Of a stretch of 64,000 nt of DNA, positions 52,860-63,369 are shown piece by piece. Each line of letters begins with the position of its first letter. Positions within the stretch are counted from its first letter, which is position 1. The translations under genes were made by a program, and so were the position numbers. The stretch is taken from the NCBI RefSeq assembly GCF_030418165.1, contig NZ_JAUHTQ010000001.1, positions 434,001-498,000 of the forward strand, read 5' to 3'. The notes under the pieces are model-generated. The model had not been told where the DNA came from. It worked only from the letters and a program-made list of their open reading frames with translations, and did not search any database. The DNA is from Ureibacillus aquaedulcis (GTDB lineage: Bacteria; Bacillota; Bacilli; Bacillales_A; Planococcaceae).

Positions 52860-52892
52860 GTTTACTATTTTATAACTTATTGTTTACTATTA
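52860..52892. promoter_or_regulatory. Direct repeats upstream of the pot regulator
   Basis: GTTTACTATT begins at 52860 and again at 52882, a 22-base spacing, about two helical turns. The region also holds the divergent ykuU promoter. Confidence 0.4.
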
Positions 52893-53048
52893 CCGATACT
52901 ATTATACAGTTTCATATGAGCAATTCAATAGGTGTTTGGGAAAAATTTCCCTGTATAAATGAACTTTTCCATTCATTTTCTTCGGTCAAATAAAAAAGTA
53001 TTTCTAGGTTGCCTTATGCTATGAACTTCTAAATTGGAGGAAGCAAAA

Positions 53049-53591
53049 ATGCATGATTTAATAGTAGGCAAAGCAGCGCCAAGTTTTGAAATGGATGCGG
53101 TAATGCCCGATAAATCTTTCGGGAAAGTATCGTTGGAAGACAACATGAAACATGATAAATGGACAGTATTATTTTTTTACCCGATGGATTTTACCTTTAT
53201 TTGTCCTACCGAGATTACGGAAATGTCGGATTATTTTGATGAGTTTGATGAACTTGATGCCAGGTTGATCGGTGTTTCCACAGACACGATTTATACGCAT
53301 TTGGCTTGGATCAATACCGAACGAACAAAAAATGGCCTTGGTCAACTCCAGTACCCTTTGGCAGCTGACACTAACCATCGAGTGGCAAAAAAGTATGGTG
53401 TTTTAATAGAAGAAGAGGGGATTGCCTTAAGAGGTCTATTCATTATTAACCCTAAAGGAGAACTCCAATACATGGTAGTGCACCACAATAATATAGGGCG
53501 TGATACGGAAGAGGTGCTGCGTGTTCTTCAGGCACTTCAAACTGGACGCCTTTGCCCAGCAAGCTGGAGACCGGGCGACGATACGTTATAA
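53049..53591 (+). CDS. ykuU: 2-Cys peroxiredoxin YkuU
   Basis: 180-aa AhpC/Prx1-type peroxidase. Peroxidatic cysteine in FTFICPTEI and resolving cysteine in GRLCPASWRPGD are both present. Reduces peroxides in the cytoplasm. ATG at 53049 follows TTGGAGGAAG; a TTG at 53034 would use the Shine-Dalgarno as codons. The YkuU/YkuV order equals that of B. subtilis. Confidence 0.92.
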   Translation: MHDLIVGKAAPSFEMDAVMPDKSFGKVSLEDNMKHDKWTVLFFYPMDFTFICPTEITEMSDYFDEFDELDARLIGVSTDTIYTHLAWINTERTKNGLGQLQYPLAADTNHRVAKKYGVLIEEEGIALRGLFIINPKGELQYMVVHHNNIGRDTEEVLRVLQALQTGRLCPASWRPGDDTL

Positions 53592-53636
53592 CTTTAATTA
53601 CAGAATCCTGATATTTCTTTCTAAAGGGGGAGTTTC

Positions 53637-54092
53637 ATGAAATTACGTTCAAAAATGCCTGAGTTAATGGGTGAAGCTGCTTGGTTAAACGGAAGTGTAA
53701 AGCGGGATGACTTAGTGGGGAAGAGGCCAACCATTATACATTTTTGGTCCATGAGCTGCCATGAATGTAAAGAGGGGTTTCCGCAGTTCAATCAATTTAG
53801 AAAGGCTTTTGATGAGCGAGTGAACTTTATAGCAGTTCATATGCCAAGATCACAGGAGGATACTGATATTGGAAGAATAAAAAAAATAGCCCGCAGATAT
53901 AAAATTACGCAACCTATATTTGTTGATAACCAAATGACGCTCACCGACCTTTTTAATAACCAATATGTACCTTCTTATTATCTATTTGATCAAAATGGGC
54001 TACTCAGACATTATCAATCTGGAGGAAGTGGCATGAAGATGCTGGAAAAGCGTGTACTTAAATTATTGAATGAAAAAGTCGACGGAATATAA
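53637..54092 (+). CDS. ykuV: Thioredoxin-like oxidoreductase YkuV
   Basis: 151-aa thioredoxin-fold protein with active-site CHEC in FWSMSCHECKEGFPQF. No signal peptide, so it is cytosolic, a likely reductant of YkuU. The cis-proline region is YVPSYYLF. Starts 45 bases after ykuU with AAAGGGGG before ATG. Confidence 0.88.
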   Translation: MKLRSKMPELMGEAAWLNGSVKRDDLVGKRPTIIHFWSMSCHECKEGFPQFNQFRKAFDERVNFIAVHMPRSQEDTDIGRIKKIARRYKITQPIFVDNQMTLTDLFNNQYVPSYYLFDQNGLLRHYQSGGSGMKMLEKRVLKLLNEKVDGI

Positions 54093-54127
54093 AACAGTGT
54101 AGACATAATGGCGAATTGTCTACACTG
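54088..54127 (-). terminator. Terminator of the DUF2935 gene
   Basis: An 11-bp perfect stem, CAGTGTAGACA with TGTCTACACTG, with TTTTAT after it on the minus strand. Confidence 0.75.
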
Positions 54128-54134
54128 CTGAAAC

Positions 54135-54899
54135 TTACACAGGGCTTGATTGTGCAAGCTTCATTAGATAATATTGTTCCTCTCTTGCCATATGGTCAGC
54201 CATTAATGCGGAAAAGATTCCTAAACTTTCCGCATTAAGTTCCATCTCCTCGAGTTCATGCAAAAACGTCTTGAACAAGTTCATCTCTAATTCGACATCT
54301 CTATTAAACCTTGCAAGTGCCGGGAATTTGTGGACATTTGTACGTAAAAAACCAGTTAATTCAACAGCTTTTAAATAGAAATCATCGAAATGCTTCGTGA
54401 ACTTATGGCTCTTCTCTTTCAATCTTCTTTCAACACCGTCCAATCGGTCATTTATTGCTCCGGCGTGTCCGGAAGCATCTAATAGCCAAAGTAAATGATG
54501 GTGGAGCTCATGAAATATAGGTGGAGTTGTTCCTGTTTTAAGATAGCCGATATTCCGTTGATATTCTTCCAATTCATTGACCATGTGATTGACAAAACTT
54601 GGCGTAAGGTGGATTTTCATTTCATCCGTTATATGGCGTTCAATAATTGAGAGTTTAAATTCTTTTAGTTGACTTACGTAGTCTTCAACTTGGTTTGTAA
54701 AAGGAATCATTGTGGATTCATTTTGTTGCAATACTTGGGACAGCAAGTGGTCAAATACTTGAATAAACTGGATGGCTTTTGCAATATCCTCTGTTTCTGA
54801 TGGATAGAGAGAATCATGGATAAATCGGGAATGGTCACCTAAGATTCTTAACCAAAATTGATGTTCAAATAGGGCACTTTCATAAAAAGTGGTGGACAA
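54135..54899 (-). CDS. DUF2935 domain protein
   Basis: 254 aa from TTG 54899 (GGAGGTG 8 bases upstream). Two repeats of a helical bundle begin FEHQFWLRILGDHSRFI and AVELTGFLRTN...ARFNRDVELEMNLF. Repeated His/Glu positions (FEHQFW, HELHHHLLWLLDASGH, DHMAREEQYY) suggest a diiron-type or haem-like metal site. The family is widespread in Bacilli; function is not known to me. Convergent with ykuV. Confidence 0.78.
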   Translation of the reverse strand: MSTTFYESALFEHQFWLRILGDHSRFIHDSLYPSETEDIAKAIQFIQVFDHLLSQVLQQNESTMIPFTNQVEDYVSQLKEFKLSIIERHITDEMKIHLTPSFVNHMVNELEEYQRNIGYLKTGTTPPIFHELHHHLLWLLDASGHAGAINDRLDGVERRLKEKSHKFTKHFDDFYLKAVELTGFLRTNVHKFPALARFNRDVELEMNLFKTFLHELEEMELNAESLGIFSALMADHMAREEQYYLMKLAQSSPV

Positions 54900-55065
54900 G
54901 CTGTTTACACCTCCAGAATTTGCAGTACACAATAACGTATTCAAACCATGATTGCATTATTAAAGAAACTCTTTATATAACTTTTACTTATAAGCTTGAT
55001 AATTTATAGCTAATATTCAATGGTGAACTTTTACAGTAAAATTATAGCAATTAGGAGGGAAAGCC

Positions 55066-55836
55066 ATGATAAAAACATTAAAGGACCAATGGAACGCCAA
55101 TTTATACGATCAAAGTCACTATTTTGTATCACAGTATGGGACGGAGCTGCTGCAACTCCTAGCGCCACAGGAAAACGAAAAAATACTTGATCTTGGCTGT
55201 GGAACTGGGGATTTAGCGAGAGAATTAAAGGATTTGGGGACTCACGTCATAGGGGTAGATAAATCAGTAAACATGATTGAACAGGCGAAGGGGAAATATG
55301 CCGAAATATCATTTAAAGTAAAGGATGCAACCGAATTAGGTTATAAAGAGGAGTTTGATGCCGTATTTTCAAACGCAACCCTTCATTGGGTCAAACATCC
55401 TGAAAAAGCATTACAGTGTATCTTTGATAGTTTAAAGAAAGGTGGTCGTTTTGTTGCTGAATTTGGTGGGAAAGGCAACGTACAATCCATTACAGATGAA
55501 GTGATTCTTCAAATAGAAGCAGAAGGAATAAAATTCAGGAAGGAACAGTTTCCATGGTTCTATCCGAGTATAGCCCAGTATACGGGTATGATGGAGGCGG
55601 CCGGCTTTAGAGTAACATTTGCACAACATTTTGATCGACCTACCAAATTGGAAGGGGAGCAAGGATTAAAGAAGTGGATTGAGATGTTTGGTGGGGAAAT
55701 ATTTAATAGTGTAAATGAACAACAAAAGCGAACTATCGTTAGCCGAGTTGAAAACAATTTAAAGGCAATTCTATTTCACGACGGGAATTGGTACGCGGAC
55801 TATAAAAGAATTCGAGTAATTGGTGTGAAGGAATAA
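55066..55836 (+). CDS. Class I SAM-dependent methyltransferase
   Basis: 256 aa. SAM-binding motif I ILDLGCGTGDLARELKD near residue 40, motif II/III AVFSNATLHWVKHPEKAL with the family NATLHW. Small-molecule type (trans-aconitate or ubiE-like), substrate undetermined. ATG preceded by TAGGAGGG. Alone between the DUF2935 gene and ktrC. Confidence 0.82.
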   Translation: MIKTLKDQWNANLYDQSHYFVSQYGTELLQLLAPQENEKILDLGCGTGDLARELKDLGTHVIGVDKSVNMIEQAKGKYAEISFKVKDATELGYKEEFDAVFSNATLHWVKHPEKALQCIFDSLKKGGRFVAEFGGKGNVQSITDEVILQIEAEGIKFRKEQFPWFYPSIAQYTGMMEAAGFRVTFAQHFDRPTKLEGEQGLKKWIEMFGGEIFNSVNEQQKRTIVSRVENNLKAILFHDGNWYADYKRIRVIGVKE

Positions 55837-55982
55837 AGATTGAAAGATATTCAATTGCGAATAAATCACTTCGACGTGCAGCTCCAATTTTGGCCCTTAG
55901 TAATTTTTTTGATGGTTATTTGTACAAAAAGATGATACTAAGTTAAAATAGTATCATTGATGATTGTGTACGGAGGGTCAAG

Positions 55983-56642
55983 ATGAAAAAAGAATTTGTA
56001 GTAGTAGGATTGGGCCGCTTTGGAGGCAGTATCGTGAGAGAGCTGATTCGCCTGGGTGCAGACGTATTGGCCATTGATGCAGAAGCAGAGCGTGTGGATG
56101 AATTTGCAAAAATTGCAACGCAAGCAGTCATTGCAGACACAACAGATGAAGAAGTGATTAAGTCATTAGGTATTCGAAATTTTGAACATGTAATCATTGC
56201 GATTGGCGAGAACATTCAGGCTAGTATTTTAACAACGCTAATCCTTAAGGACCTTGGTGTAAAACAAATCACCGTTAAAGCTCAAAATGACTACCATGCG
56301 AGAGTACTCCATAAAATTGGGGCAGATCATGTTGTCCACCCAGAGCGGGATATGGGTATTCGGATTGCGAATAATATGATGTCAAGCAATGTACTCGACT
56401 ATTTAGAGTTATCCGATGAGCATTCCATCATGGAGATAAGGGCAAATGAGCGTATTGCTGGTTCTTCGTTGATGGATTTAGATATACGAGCAAAATACGG
56501 AATTAACATTGTGGGAATTAAAAGAGGAGAATCTATACTCATTTCTCCGGCAGCAGATGAAAAAATATTGCTTGGTGATATTCTACTGATGATTGGTGCA
56601 GATGTAGATATTAATCGCTTCGTAAAAAAAATGATGAGCTAG
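55983..56642 (+). CDS. ktrC: K+ channel RCK subunit KtrC/KtrA
   Basis: 219 aa cytosolic gating ring subunit of Ktr. N-terminal RCK_N binds nucleotide (VVGLGRFGGSIVREL), a C-terminal RCK_C binds c-di-AMP in related proteins (from about residue 140). Next to rnjA as B. subtilis ktrC (ykqB-ykqC), so likely KtrC rather than KtrA. Its channel may be the ktrD at 24634. Confidence 0.9.
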   Translation: MKKEFVVVGLGRFGGSIVRELIRLGADVLAIDAEAERVDEFAKIATQAVIADTTDEEVIKSLGIRNFEHVIIAIGENIQASILTTLILKDLGVKQITVKAQNDYHARVLHKIGADHVVHPERDMGIRIANNMMSSNVLDYLELSDEHSIMEIRANERIAGSSLMDLDIRAKYGINIVGIKRGESILISPAADEKILLGDILLMIGADVDINRFVKKMMS

Positions 56643-56694
56643 TAGAGGAAATTACCGATAATAAAAAATATGCTGTCGCAATAGCCGGCAAAAG

Positions 56695-56726
56695 AAAAAG
56701 GTTGTCCAATGTGGGACAACCTTTTT
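56695..56726. terminator. Bidirectional terminator between ktrC and rnjA
   Basis: AAAAAGGTTGTCC pairs with GGACAACCTTTTT. Confidence 0.92.
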
Positions 56727-56732
56727 CAATGC

Positions 56733-58400
56733 TTAAACTTCCATAATAATTGGTAAAATCATTGGACGACGTTTTGTTTTCTCAAATAAATATGGTCCTA
56801 AAACGTCAGTAATTTCGTTTTTCATTTCTGTCCATTGTGTAGACTTAGCTTGAACCATTTCATTTAGATGACTGTTTAACATTTTCTGTGCTTCGCTAAT
56901 GAGTGATCCTGACTCACGCATGTAAACAAATCCACGTGATATGATATCCGGACCAGCCACAAGTTTTTGTTTTTTCATATCGACACTTACAACGACAATT
57001 ACTAGACCTTCTTCAGATAATATGCGTCGGTCGCGTAAAACGATATTTCCAATATCGCCAATCCCGCTTCCATCGATATAGACATCTCCGGAAGGAATCT
57101 TGCCGGCAACATGTGCTTCATTGGAACTTAACGCAAGTACTTCGCCATTTTCCATAACAAATGTATTGTCAATCGGAACATCGCAATCCTCTGCTAGTTT
57201 AGTATGCATTTTTAACATGCGATACTCACCGTGAATCGGCATAAAGAACTTCGGTTTCATTAGGCGGAGCATCAGCTTTTGCTCTTCTTGCGAACCGTGT
57301 CCAGATGTATGGATATTATTTAAGGAACCGTGGATCACTTCCGCACCAGCTCGGAATAAAAGGTTAATGATTTTATTCACGCTCATTTGGTTACCCGGAA
57401 TTGGTGAAGATGAGAATACAACAGTATCGCCAGGTTGAATCTGGATTTGTCTATGAGTACCATTTGCAATTCTCGATAAAGCAGCCATTGGTTCACCCTG
57501 TGAGCCTGTACATAATATCAATACTTCATTTGCCGGTAAACGGTTGATTGTCTGCGCATCGACAAATGTTTCTTTTGGTGCAGTAATATAGCCTAATTCG
57601 CGGCCAATAGAAATGGCATTATCCATTGAACGTCCAAATACGGCTATTTTTCGGCCGAACTGCGCAGCAGCATCTGTTACTTGCTGCAGGCGATGAATAT
57701 TGGAAGCGAAAGTCGCAAAAATAATACGGCCATCCACTTTGCGTAGAATATCATCAATGCTTTCGCCAACTTTACGTTCAGACATTGTAAAGTTTGGTAC
57801 TTCTGCATTTGTACTATCAGAAAGTAGGCAGAGGACGCCATCGCGACCGATTTCGGCCATTTTCGTTAAGTTCGCAGGTTCTCCGACTGGAGTGAAGTCG
57901 AACTTGAAATCTCCTGTATGAACAATATTTCCAGGAGGTGTCTTTACAACAATTCCATACGCGTCCGGAATACTGTGAGTCGTACGGAAGAAGCTGACAG
58001 ATGTTTTTCTGAATTTGATGACATCGTCTTCCTTGATTTCAATAAGCTTTGTTGTACGCAACAACCCATGTTCATCAAGCTTGTTTCGCAGTAAGCCCAA
58101 AGCAAGCTTACCACCGTATACAGGAATATTTAATTGGCGCAATAGATAAGGGATGCCGCCAATATGATCTTCATGGCCATGAGTAATAAACAGCCCTTTA
58201 ATTTTATCAACATTTCGTACTAGATAAGTGTAATCCGGGATAACATAGTCGATTCCTAATAAATCGTCATCCGGAAATTTGATTCCAGCATCAATGACAA
58301 TTATTTCATCCTGGAATTGTACTGCATATGTGTTTTTTCCGATTTCGCCCAGTCCGCCGAGAGCGAATACCGCTGCCTGATCATTTTTGACAAATTTCAT
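56733..58400 (-). CDS. rnjA: Ribonuclease J1
   Basis: 555-aa 5'-3' exonuclease and endonuclease of mRNA decay and rRNA maturation. Metallo-beta-lactamase motif HGHEDH at residues 74-79, beta-CASP motifs [11 protein letters not shown] and SGHGSQEE, and HGEYRML are visible. It follows rpoY by 6 bases. Ends at a shared terminator. Confidence 0.96.
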   Translation of the reverse strand: MKFVKNDQAAVFALGGLGEIGKNTYAVQFQDEIIVIDAGIKFPDDDLLGIDYVIPDYTYLVRNVDKIKGLFITHGHEDHIGGIPYLLRQLNIPVYGGKLALGLLRNKLDEHGLLRTTKLIEIKEDDVIKFRKTSVSFFRTTHSIPDAYGIVVKTPPGNIVHTGDFKFDFTPVGEPANLTKMAEIGRDGVLCLLSDSTNAEVPNFTMSERKVGESIDDILRKVDGRIIFATFASNIHRLQQVTDAAAQFGRKIAVFGRSMDNAISIGRELGYITAPKETFVDAQTINRLPANEVLILCTGSQGEPMAALSRIANGTHRQIQIQPGDTVVFSSSPIPGNQMSVNKIINLLFRAGAEVIHGSLNNIHTSGHGSQEEQKLMLRLMKPKFFMPIHGEYRMLKMHTKLAEDCDVPIDNTFVMENGEVLALSSNEAHVAGKIPSGDVYIDGSGIGDIGNIVLRDRRILSEEGLVIVVVSVDMKKQKLVAGPDIISRGFVYMRESGSLISEAQKMLNSHLNEMVQAKSTQWTEMKNEITDVLGPYLFEKTKRRPMILPIIMEV

Positions 58401-58406
58401 AATGGC

Positions 58407-58616
58407 CTAAGCATTCTCCAACTGGAAGTTCGGGCTATTTTTTTCATATTCCAAATAATTGCCCTCAAGTAATTGGATATACTCGATATTGTAATTGCGA
58501 TCTTTTAAATAGTTGCGGACTTCTCTTTCAGAAGCTGCTTCTAAATAAAGGCTTTTAGTATTTTCGCGAACTGGTACCTCTTGAGCATTCTCTTGGTAAT
58601 AAACTTTGTAAATCAT
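58407..58616 (-). CDS. rpoY: RNA polymerase epsilon subunit
   Basis: 69-aa YkzG/RpoY protein: [27 protein letters not shown] and [17 protein letters not shown]. It binds RNA polymerase in Firmicutes. AAAGGAGAG precedes the ATG. Co-transcribed with rnjA in the conserved order. Confidence 0.94.
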   Translation of the reverse strand: MIYKVYYQENAQEVPVRENTKSLYLEAASEREVRNYLKDRNYNIEYIQLLEGNYLEYEKNSPNFQLENA

Positions 58617-59094
58617 GATTTCTCTCCTTTAAGTAACGTACATTTGCGTGCATCGTTTCGATTATTTAAAGTGAACTACTTGCTATAAAAAGAGTAGCGC
58701 TACATTGTATATGATAAAGATAATAAAAAATAAACTATCTAAAGCTACCGATTTTTGCAAAAAGCTTTATCTTCTTTTCAATAATATTTCTTAACACGAA
58801 AAAACACTTGTACCCATTTTACCATCAATTGGTTAAAGAGTCTTGTTCTACTGTTAGGCAATTTAAAATTTCGAATTGAATTGTACAAATCGCCAATCTC
58901 ATGAGGGTAAGACTTAGTTGCACTTAGTGGATTAGAATGTTTTATACTGTCTACCCGCTATTAAGTTAGGCATTGATTTAAGTATAATTGGTTTAAGTTT
59001 GTATTTCCAATTAATGAAAGAAGGTAAATGTCAATAATCTAGGTTAAAGATGCATTTCCTTTATATTATCATGCGTTTGTCTTAAAATAAAGAA

Positions 59095-59117
59095 AAGCCC
59101 TCCAAATTGAAGGGCTT
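59095..59117 (-). terminator. Terminator at the end of the 23-residue gene
   Basis: AAGCCCT pairs with AGGGCTT, then a T-rich tail on the minus strand. The stop codon TAA overlaps its right arm. Confidence 0.7.
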
Positions 59118-59187
59118 AAGCGATTGATTTTTTTCCGAGGATGCCATTTAATCGTTTCAAAATTCTCTTTTTGAGTCGCTTTAACAT
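59116..59187 (-). CDS. 23-residue cationic peptide gene
   Basis: ATG with AGGAG 9 bases upstream; stop directly at an intrinsic terminator. The sequence is MLKRLKKRILKRLNG followed by ILGKKSIA: nine Lys/Arg and no acidic residue, with Leu/Ile spaced so that one face of a helix is hydrophobic. This is an amphipathic, membrane-active or RNA-binding type helix. An overlapping longer frame from an ATG 7 bases upstream is less likely, since it is too close to the Shine-Dalgarno. No family is known to me. The 58617-59090 stretch between it and rpoY is otherwise empty. Confidence 0.6.
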   Translation of the reverse strand: MLKRLKKRILKRLNGILGKKSIA

Positions 59188-59225
59188 GGCGCATCACTCC
59201 TAACTTAGAGAATAATGACTTTTTC

Positions 59226-59255
59226 TATATGTAAAGTATTTTCCGTTTACATATA
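59226..59255. promoter_or_regulatory. Perfect 10-bp inverted repeat in the divergent region
   Basis: TATATGTAAA at 59226-59235 and TTTACATATA at 59246-59255, spacer 10. Located between the start of the cationic peptide gene and ykrA; a possible operator for either or both. Confidence 0.5.
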
Positions 59256-59279
59256 AATATGTGTTGAGTGGGGTAAGAA

Positions 59280-60050
59280 ATGACAAATATTATATTTTTT
59301 GATGTGGATGGGACGCTTTATAATAGTGAGAAAAAAATTCCTGTTTCGGCTAAAAAGGCAATTGAAGCAGCACGTAATAAGGGTTATGAAATTGCGATTG
59401 CAACTGGCAGGGCACCTTTCATGATACAAAGTATTTTGGACGAGCTGGAGATTGATACATATGTTACATTCAATGGTCAATATGTGGTGTATAAAGGAGA
59501 AGTAATTTATACAGATAGTGTACCAAAAGAATATTTGGCAAAGATAATTGATTTTGGAATACAGCGCAATCATCCGGTAGTTTTTATCGATGATAAGGAA
59601 ATGATTGCATCGATAGAAGGACATTCTTTTATCGAACAAAGTATAAATACACTAAAATATCCTTATCCTAATTGCAATCCGTTATTTTATGAAGATAATG
59701 ATGTATATCAAACGCTTATTTTTATGGAAGAGTCAGCGGAGCAATTGTATAGAGATACGTTTACGGAAGTCAACTTTGTTAGATGGCATCCGTATTCATG
59801 CGATATTTTGCCAAAAGACGGCTCAAAAGCAAGAGGAATTAAGACTTTACTAGAAAAATTAAATATACCCATCGAAAAAACGATTGCATTTGGTGATGGA
59901 TTAAACGATATCGAGATGCTTCGTGAAGTTGGCACTTCTGTTGCTATGGGCAATGGGGTGGAGCAGGCAAAGGCAGTGGCCGATCTTGTAACGGATCATG
60001 TAGACCGCGACGGCATAGCGAAGGCGATGAAGATGCTTAATATCATCTAA
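59280..60050 (+). CDS. ykrA: HAD superfamily Cof-type phosphatase (YkrA-like)
   Basis: 256 aa, HAD type IIB. Motif I FFDVDGTLYNS at the N-terminus, motif III lysine around KGSKARGIK-type stretch (DGSKARGIKTLL), motif IV AFGDGLNDIEML and GNGVEQAKAVADLVT. Probably acts on sugar phosphates or FMN-like compounds; undetermined. In B. subtilis ykrA also neighbours rnjA. Confidence 0.87.
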   Translation: MTNIIFFDVDGTLYNSEKKIPVSAKKAIEAARNKGYEIAIATGRAPFMIQSILDELEIDTYVTFNGQYVVYKGEVIYTDSVPKEYLAKIIDFGIQRNHPVVFIDDKEMIASIEGHSFIEQSINTLKYPYPNCNPLFYEDNDVYQTLIFMEESAEQLYRDTFTEVNFVRWHPYSCDILPKDGSKARGIKTLLEKLNIPIEKTIAFGDGLNDIEMLREVGTSVAMGNGVEQAKAVADLVTDHVDRDGIAKAMKMLNII

Positions 60051-60154
60051 TTCAAGGAAAAGGCTTTGCAACTATAAAAAATGCCTTTCTTTACTAGTGT
60101 ATGTAGTATGCATTAAAATGCTTAGACTATAAATAAAATAATTTGTTAATAATG

Positions 60155-60194
60155 AAGGGGGCGTCTTAGAAGTAATTTTGGACGCCCCCTTTAC
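60155..60194. terminator. Bidirectional terminator between ykrA and def
   Basis: AAGGGGGCGTC pairs with GACGCCCCCTT. Confidence 0.9.
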
Positions 60195-60209
60195 TATTAT
60201 TTAAATGAT

Positions 60210-60767
60210 TTATTCATCACCCAATGGGAATGAGTTTTCCACTTGTTCAAATGGATTTGCATTATTGATGTGATCGTAAAACATAACGCCATTTAGGTGG
60301 TCAAGTTCATGTTGGAAGGCGATGGCAGGGAACCCCTTCAGGCGCAATTTCTTCTCTTCCCCATCAACCGTGAAGAACTTAACTGTAATCCTTGCATATC
60401 TAGGGACAAACCCCGGGATTGAACGATCGACGGATAGGCAGCCTTCACCGGAAGGGAGGTATGTTTTTTCTACAGAATGGCTAACGATTTTAGGGTTTAT
60501 GCAAACAAAGCTGAGTTGTTCGCCCCGGTCGTCTTCCAAATGCAGGGCAAACATCCTTTTTAATGAGTTTACTTGATTGGCTGCCAACCCCACTCCAGGA
60601 CGCAGGCCATATTTCTCTGAAAGTTCGGGGTCCTGACTGTTGATTAGATATTCCAGCATATCATTAGCGAGTTTTCGGTCTTCCTCTGTTAAAGGCAGCT
60701 TTAACTCCTGGGCTTTTGTTCTTAAAGTAGGATGGCCATCACGAATAATATCTTCCATTAAAATCAT
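60210..60767 (-). CDS. def: Peptide deformylase (DefB/YkrB)
   Basis: 185 aa from ATG 60767, preceded by AAAGGAAG. Removes N-formyl from nascent proteins. Motifs GVGLAANQV, EGCLSV with a metal cysteine, and QHELDHLNG with two metal histidines. Type 2 PDF length. The position ahead of pdhA is as in B. subtilis ykrB. Confidence 0.95.
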   Translation of the reverse strand: MILMEDIIRDGHPTLRTKAQELKLPLTEEDRKLANDMLEYLINSQDPELSEKYGLRPGVGLAANQVNSLKRMFALHLEDDRGEQLSFVCINPKIVSHSVEKTYLPSGEGCLSVDRSIPGFVPRYARITVKFFTVDGEEKKLRLKGFPAIAFQHELDHLNGVMFYDHINNANPFEQVENSFPLGDE

Positions 60768-60785
60768 ATTTAAACTTCCTTTCAA

Positions 60786-62364
<1,579 letters not shown>

Positions 62365-62367
62365 CCT

Positions 62368-63345
62368 ATGGCACAAATGACAATGATTCAAGCGATTACG
62401 GATGCACTGCGCTGTGAACTAAGAGATGATGAAAATGTTCTGGTGTTCGGTGAAGATGTAGGAGTAAACGGTGGGGTTTTCCGTGCTACAGAAGGTCTTC
62501 AGAAGGAATTCGGTGTAGACCGGGTATTCGATACACCGCTTGCTGAATCTGGAATCGGTGGTTTGGCAGTAGGTTTATCTTTAACTGGCTTCCGTTCCGT
62601 TCCCGAAATCCAATTCTTCGGCTTCGTGTACGAAGTAATGGACTCTATTAGTGGTCAATTAGCTCGTTATCGCTACCGTACAGGAAATACATTCAATATG
62701 CCTGTAACGATTCGTTCACCATTCGGCGGCGGCGTTCATACACCTGAAATGCACTCAGATAGTTTAGAAGGTTTAATGGCTCAACAACCAGGTTTAAAAG
62801 TGGTCATTCCTTCTACTCCATACGATGCAAAAGGATTACTGATTTCATCGATTCGTGATAATGATCCGGTTATTTTCTTGGAACATCTAAAATTATATCG
62901 TTCCGTTAAAGAAGAAGTACCTGAGGAATCATACACAATTCCGCTTGGAAAAGCAGATGTAAAGCGTGAAGGTAAAGACTTATCAATCTTTGCTTATGGC
63001 TTAATGGTCCACGAAAGCCTAAAGGCAGCACAGGAGCTTGAAAAAGAAGGATACTCAGTGGAAGTGGTGGATTTACGTACGGTCCAACCATTGGATATCG
63101 AAACGATTATTGCATCCGTTGAAAAAACAAACCGTGCAATTGTTGTGCAAGAAGCTCAAAAGCAAGCCGGTATTGCTGCAAACGTAGTAGCTGAAATAAC
63201 AGAGCGTGCGATTTTAAGCCTAGAAGCTCCTGTTTTGCGTGTAGCAGCACCTGATACGATTTATCCATTCCCGCAAGCTGAAAACATATGGCTACCAAAC
63301 TATAAAGATATTCTAGAAACTGCGAAAAAAGTTTTAACGTTCTAA
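62368..63345 (+). CDS. pdhB: Pyruvate dehydrogenase E1 beta
   Basis: 325 aa. Transketolase-like pyrimidine binding ([42 protein letters not shown]) and C-terminal domain. Completes E1 with pdhA. Confidence 0.96.
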   Translation: MAQMTMIQAITDALRCELRDDENVLVFGEDVGVNGGVFRATEGLQKEFGVDRVFDTPLAESGIGGLAVGLSLTGFRSVPEIQFFGFVYEVMDSISGQLARYRYRTGNTFNMPVTIRSPFGGGVHTPEMHSDSLEGLMAQQPGLKVVIPSTPYDAKGLLISSIRDNDPVIFLEHLKLYRSVKEEVPEESYTIPLGKADVKREGKDLSIFAYGLMVHESLKAAQELEKEGYSVEVVDLRTVQPLDIETIIASVEKTNRAIVVQEAQKQAGIAANVVAEITERAILSLEAPVLRVAAPDTIYPFPQAENIWLPNYKDILETAKKVLTF

Positions 63346-63369
63346 ACATAGGAAGAAAGGGTGAACAAT

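Noticed and set aside
59247-59639. 130-codon minus-strand frame opposite ykrA
   Set aside because: Antisense to a clear HAD gene; composition is Cys/Ile/Asn-rich and unlike a real protein.
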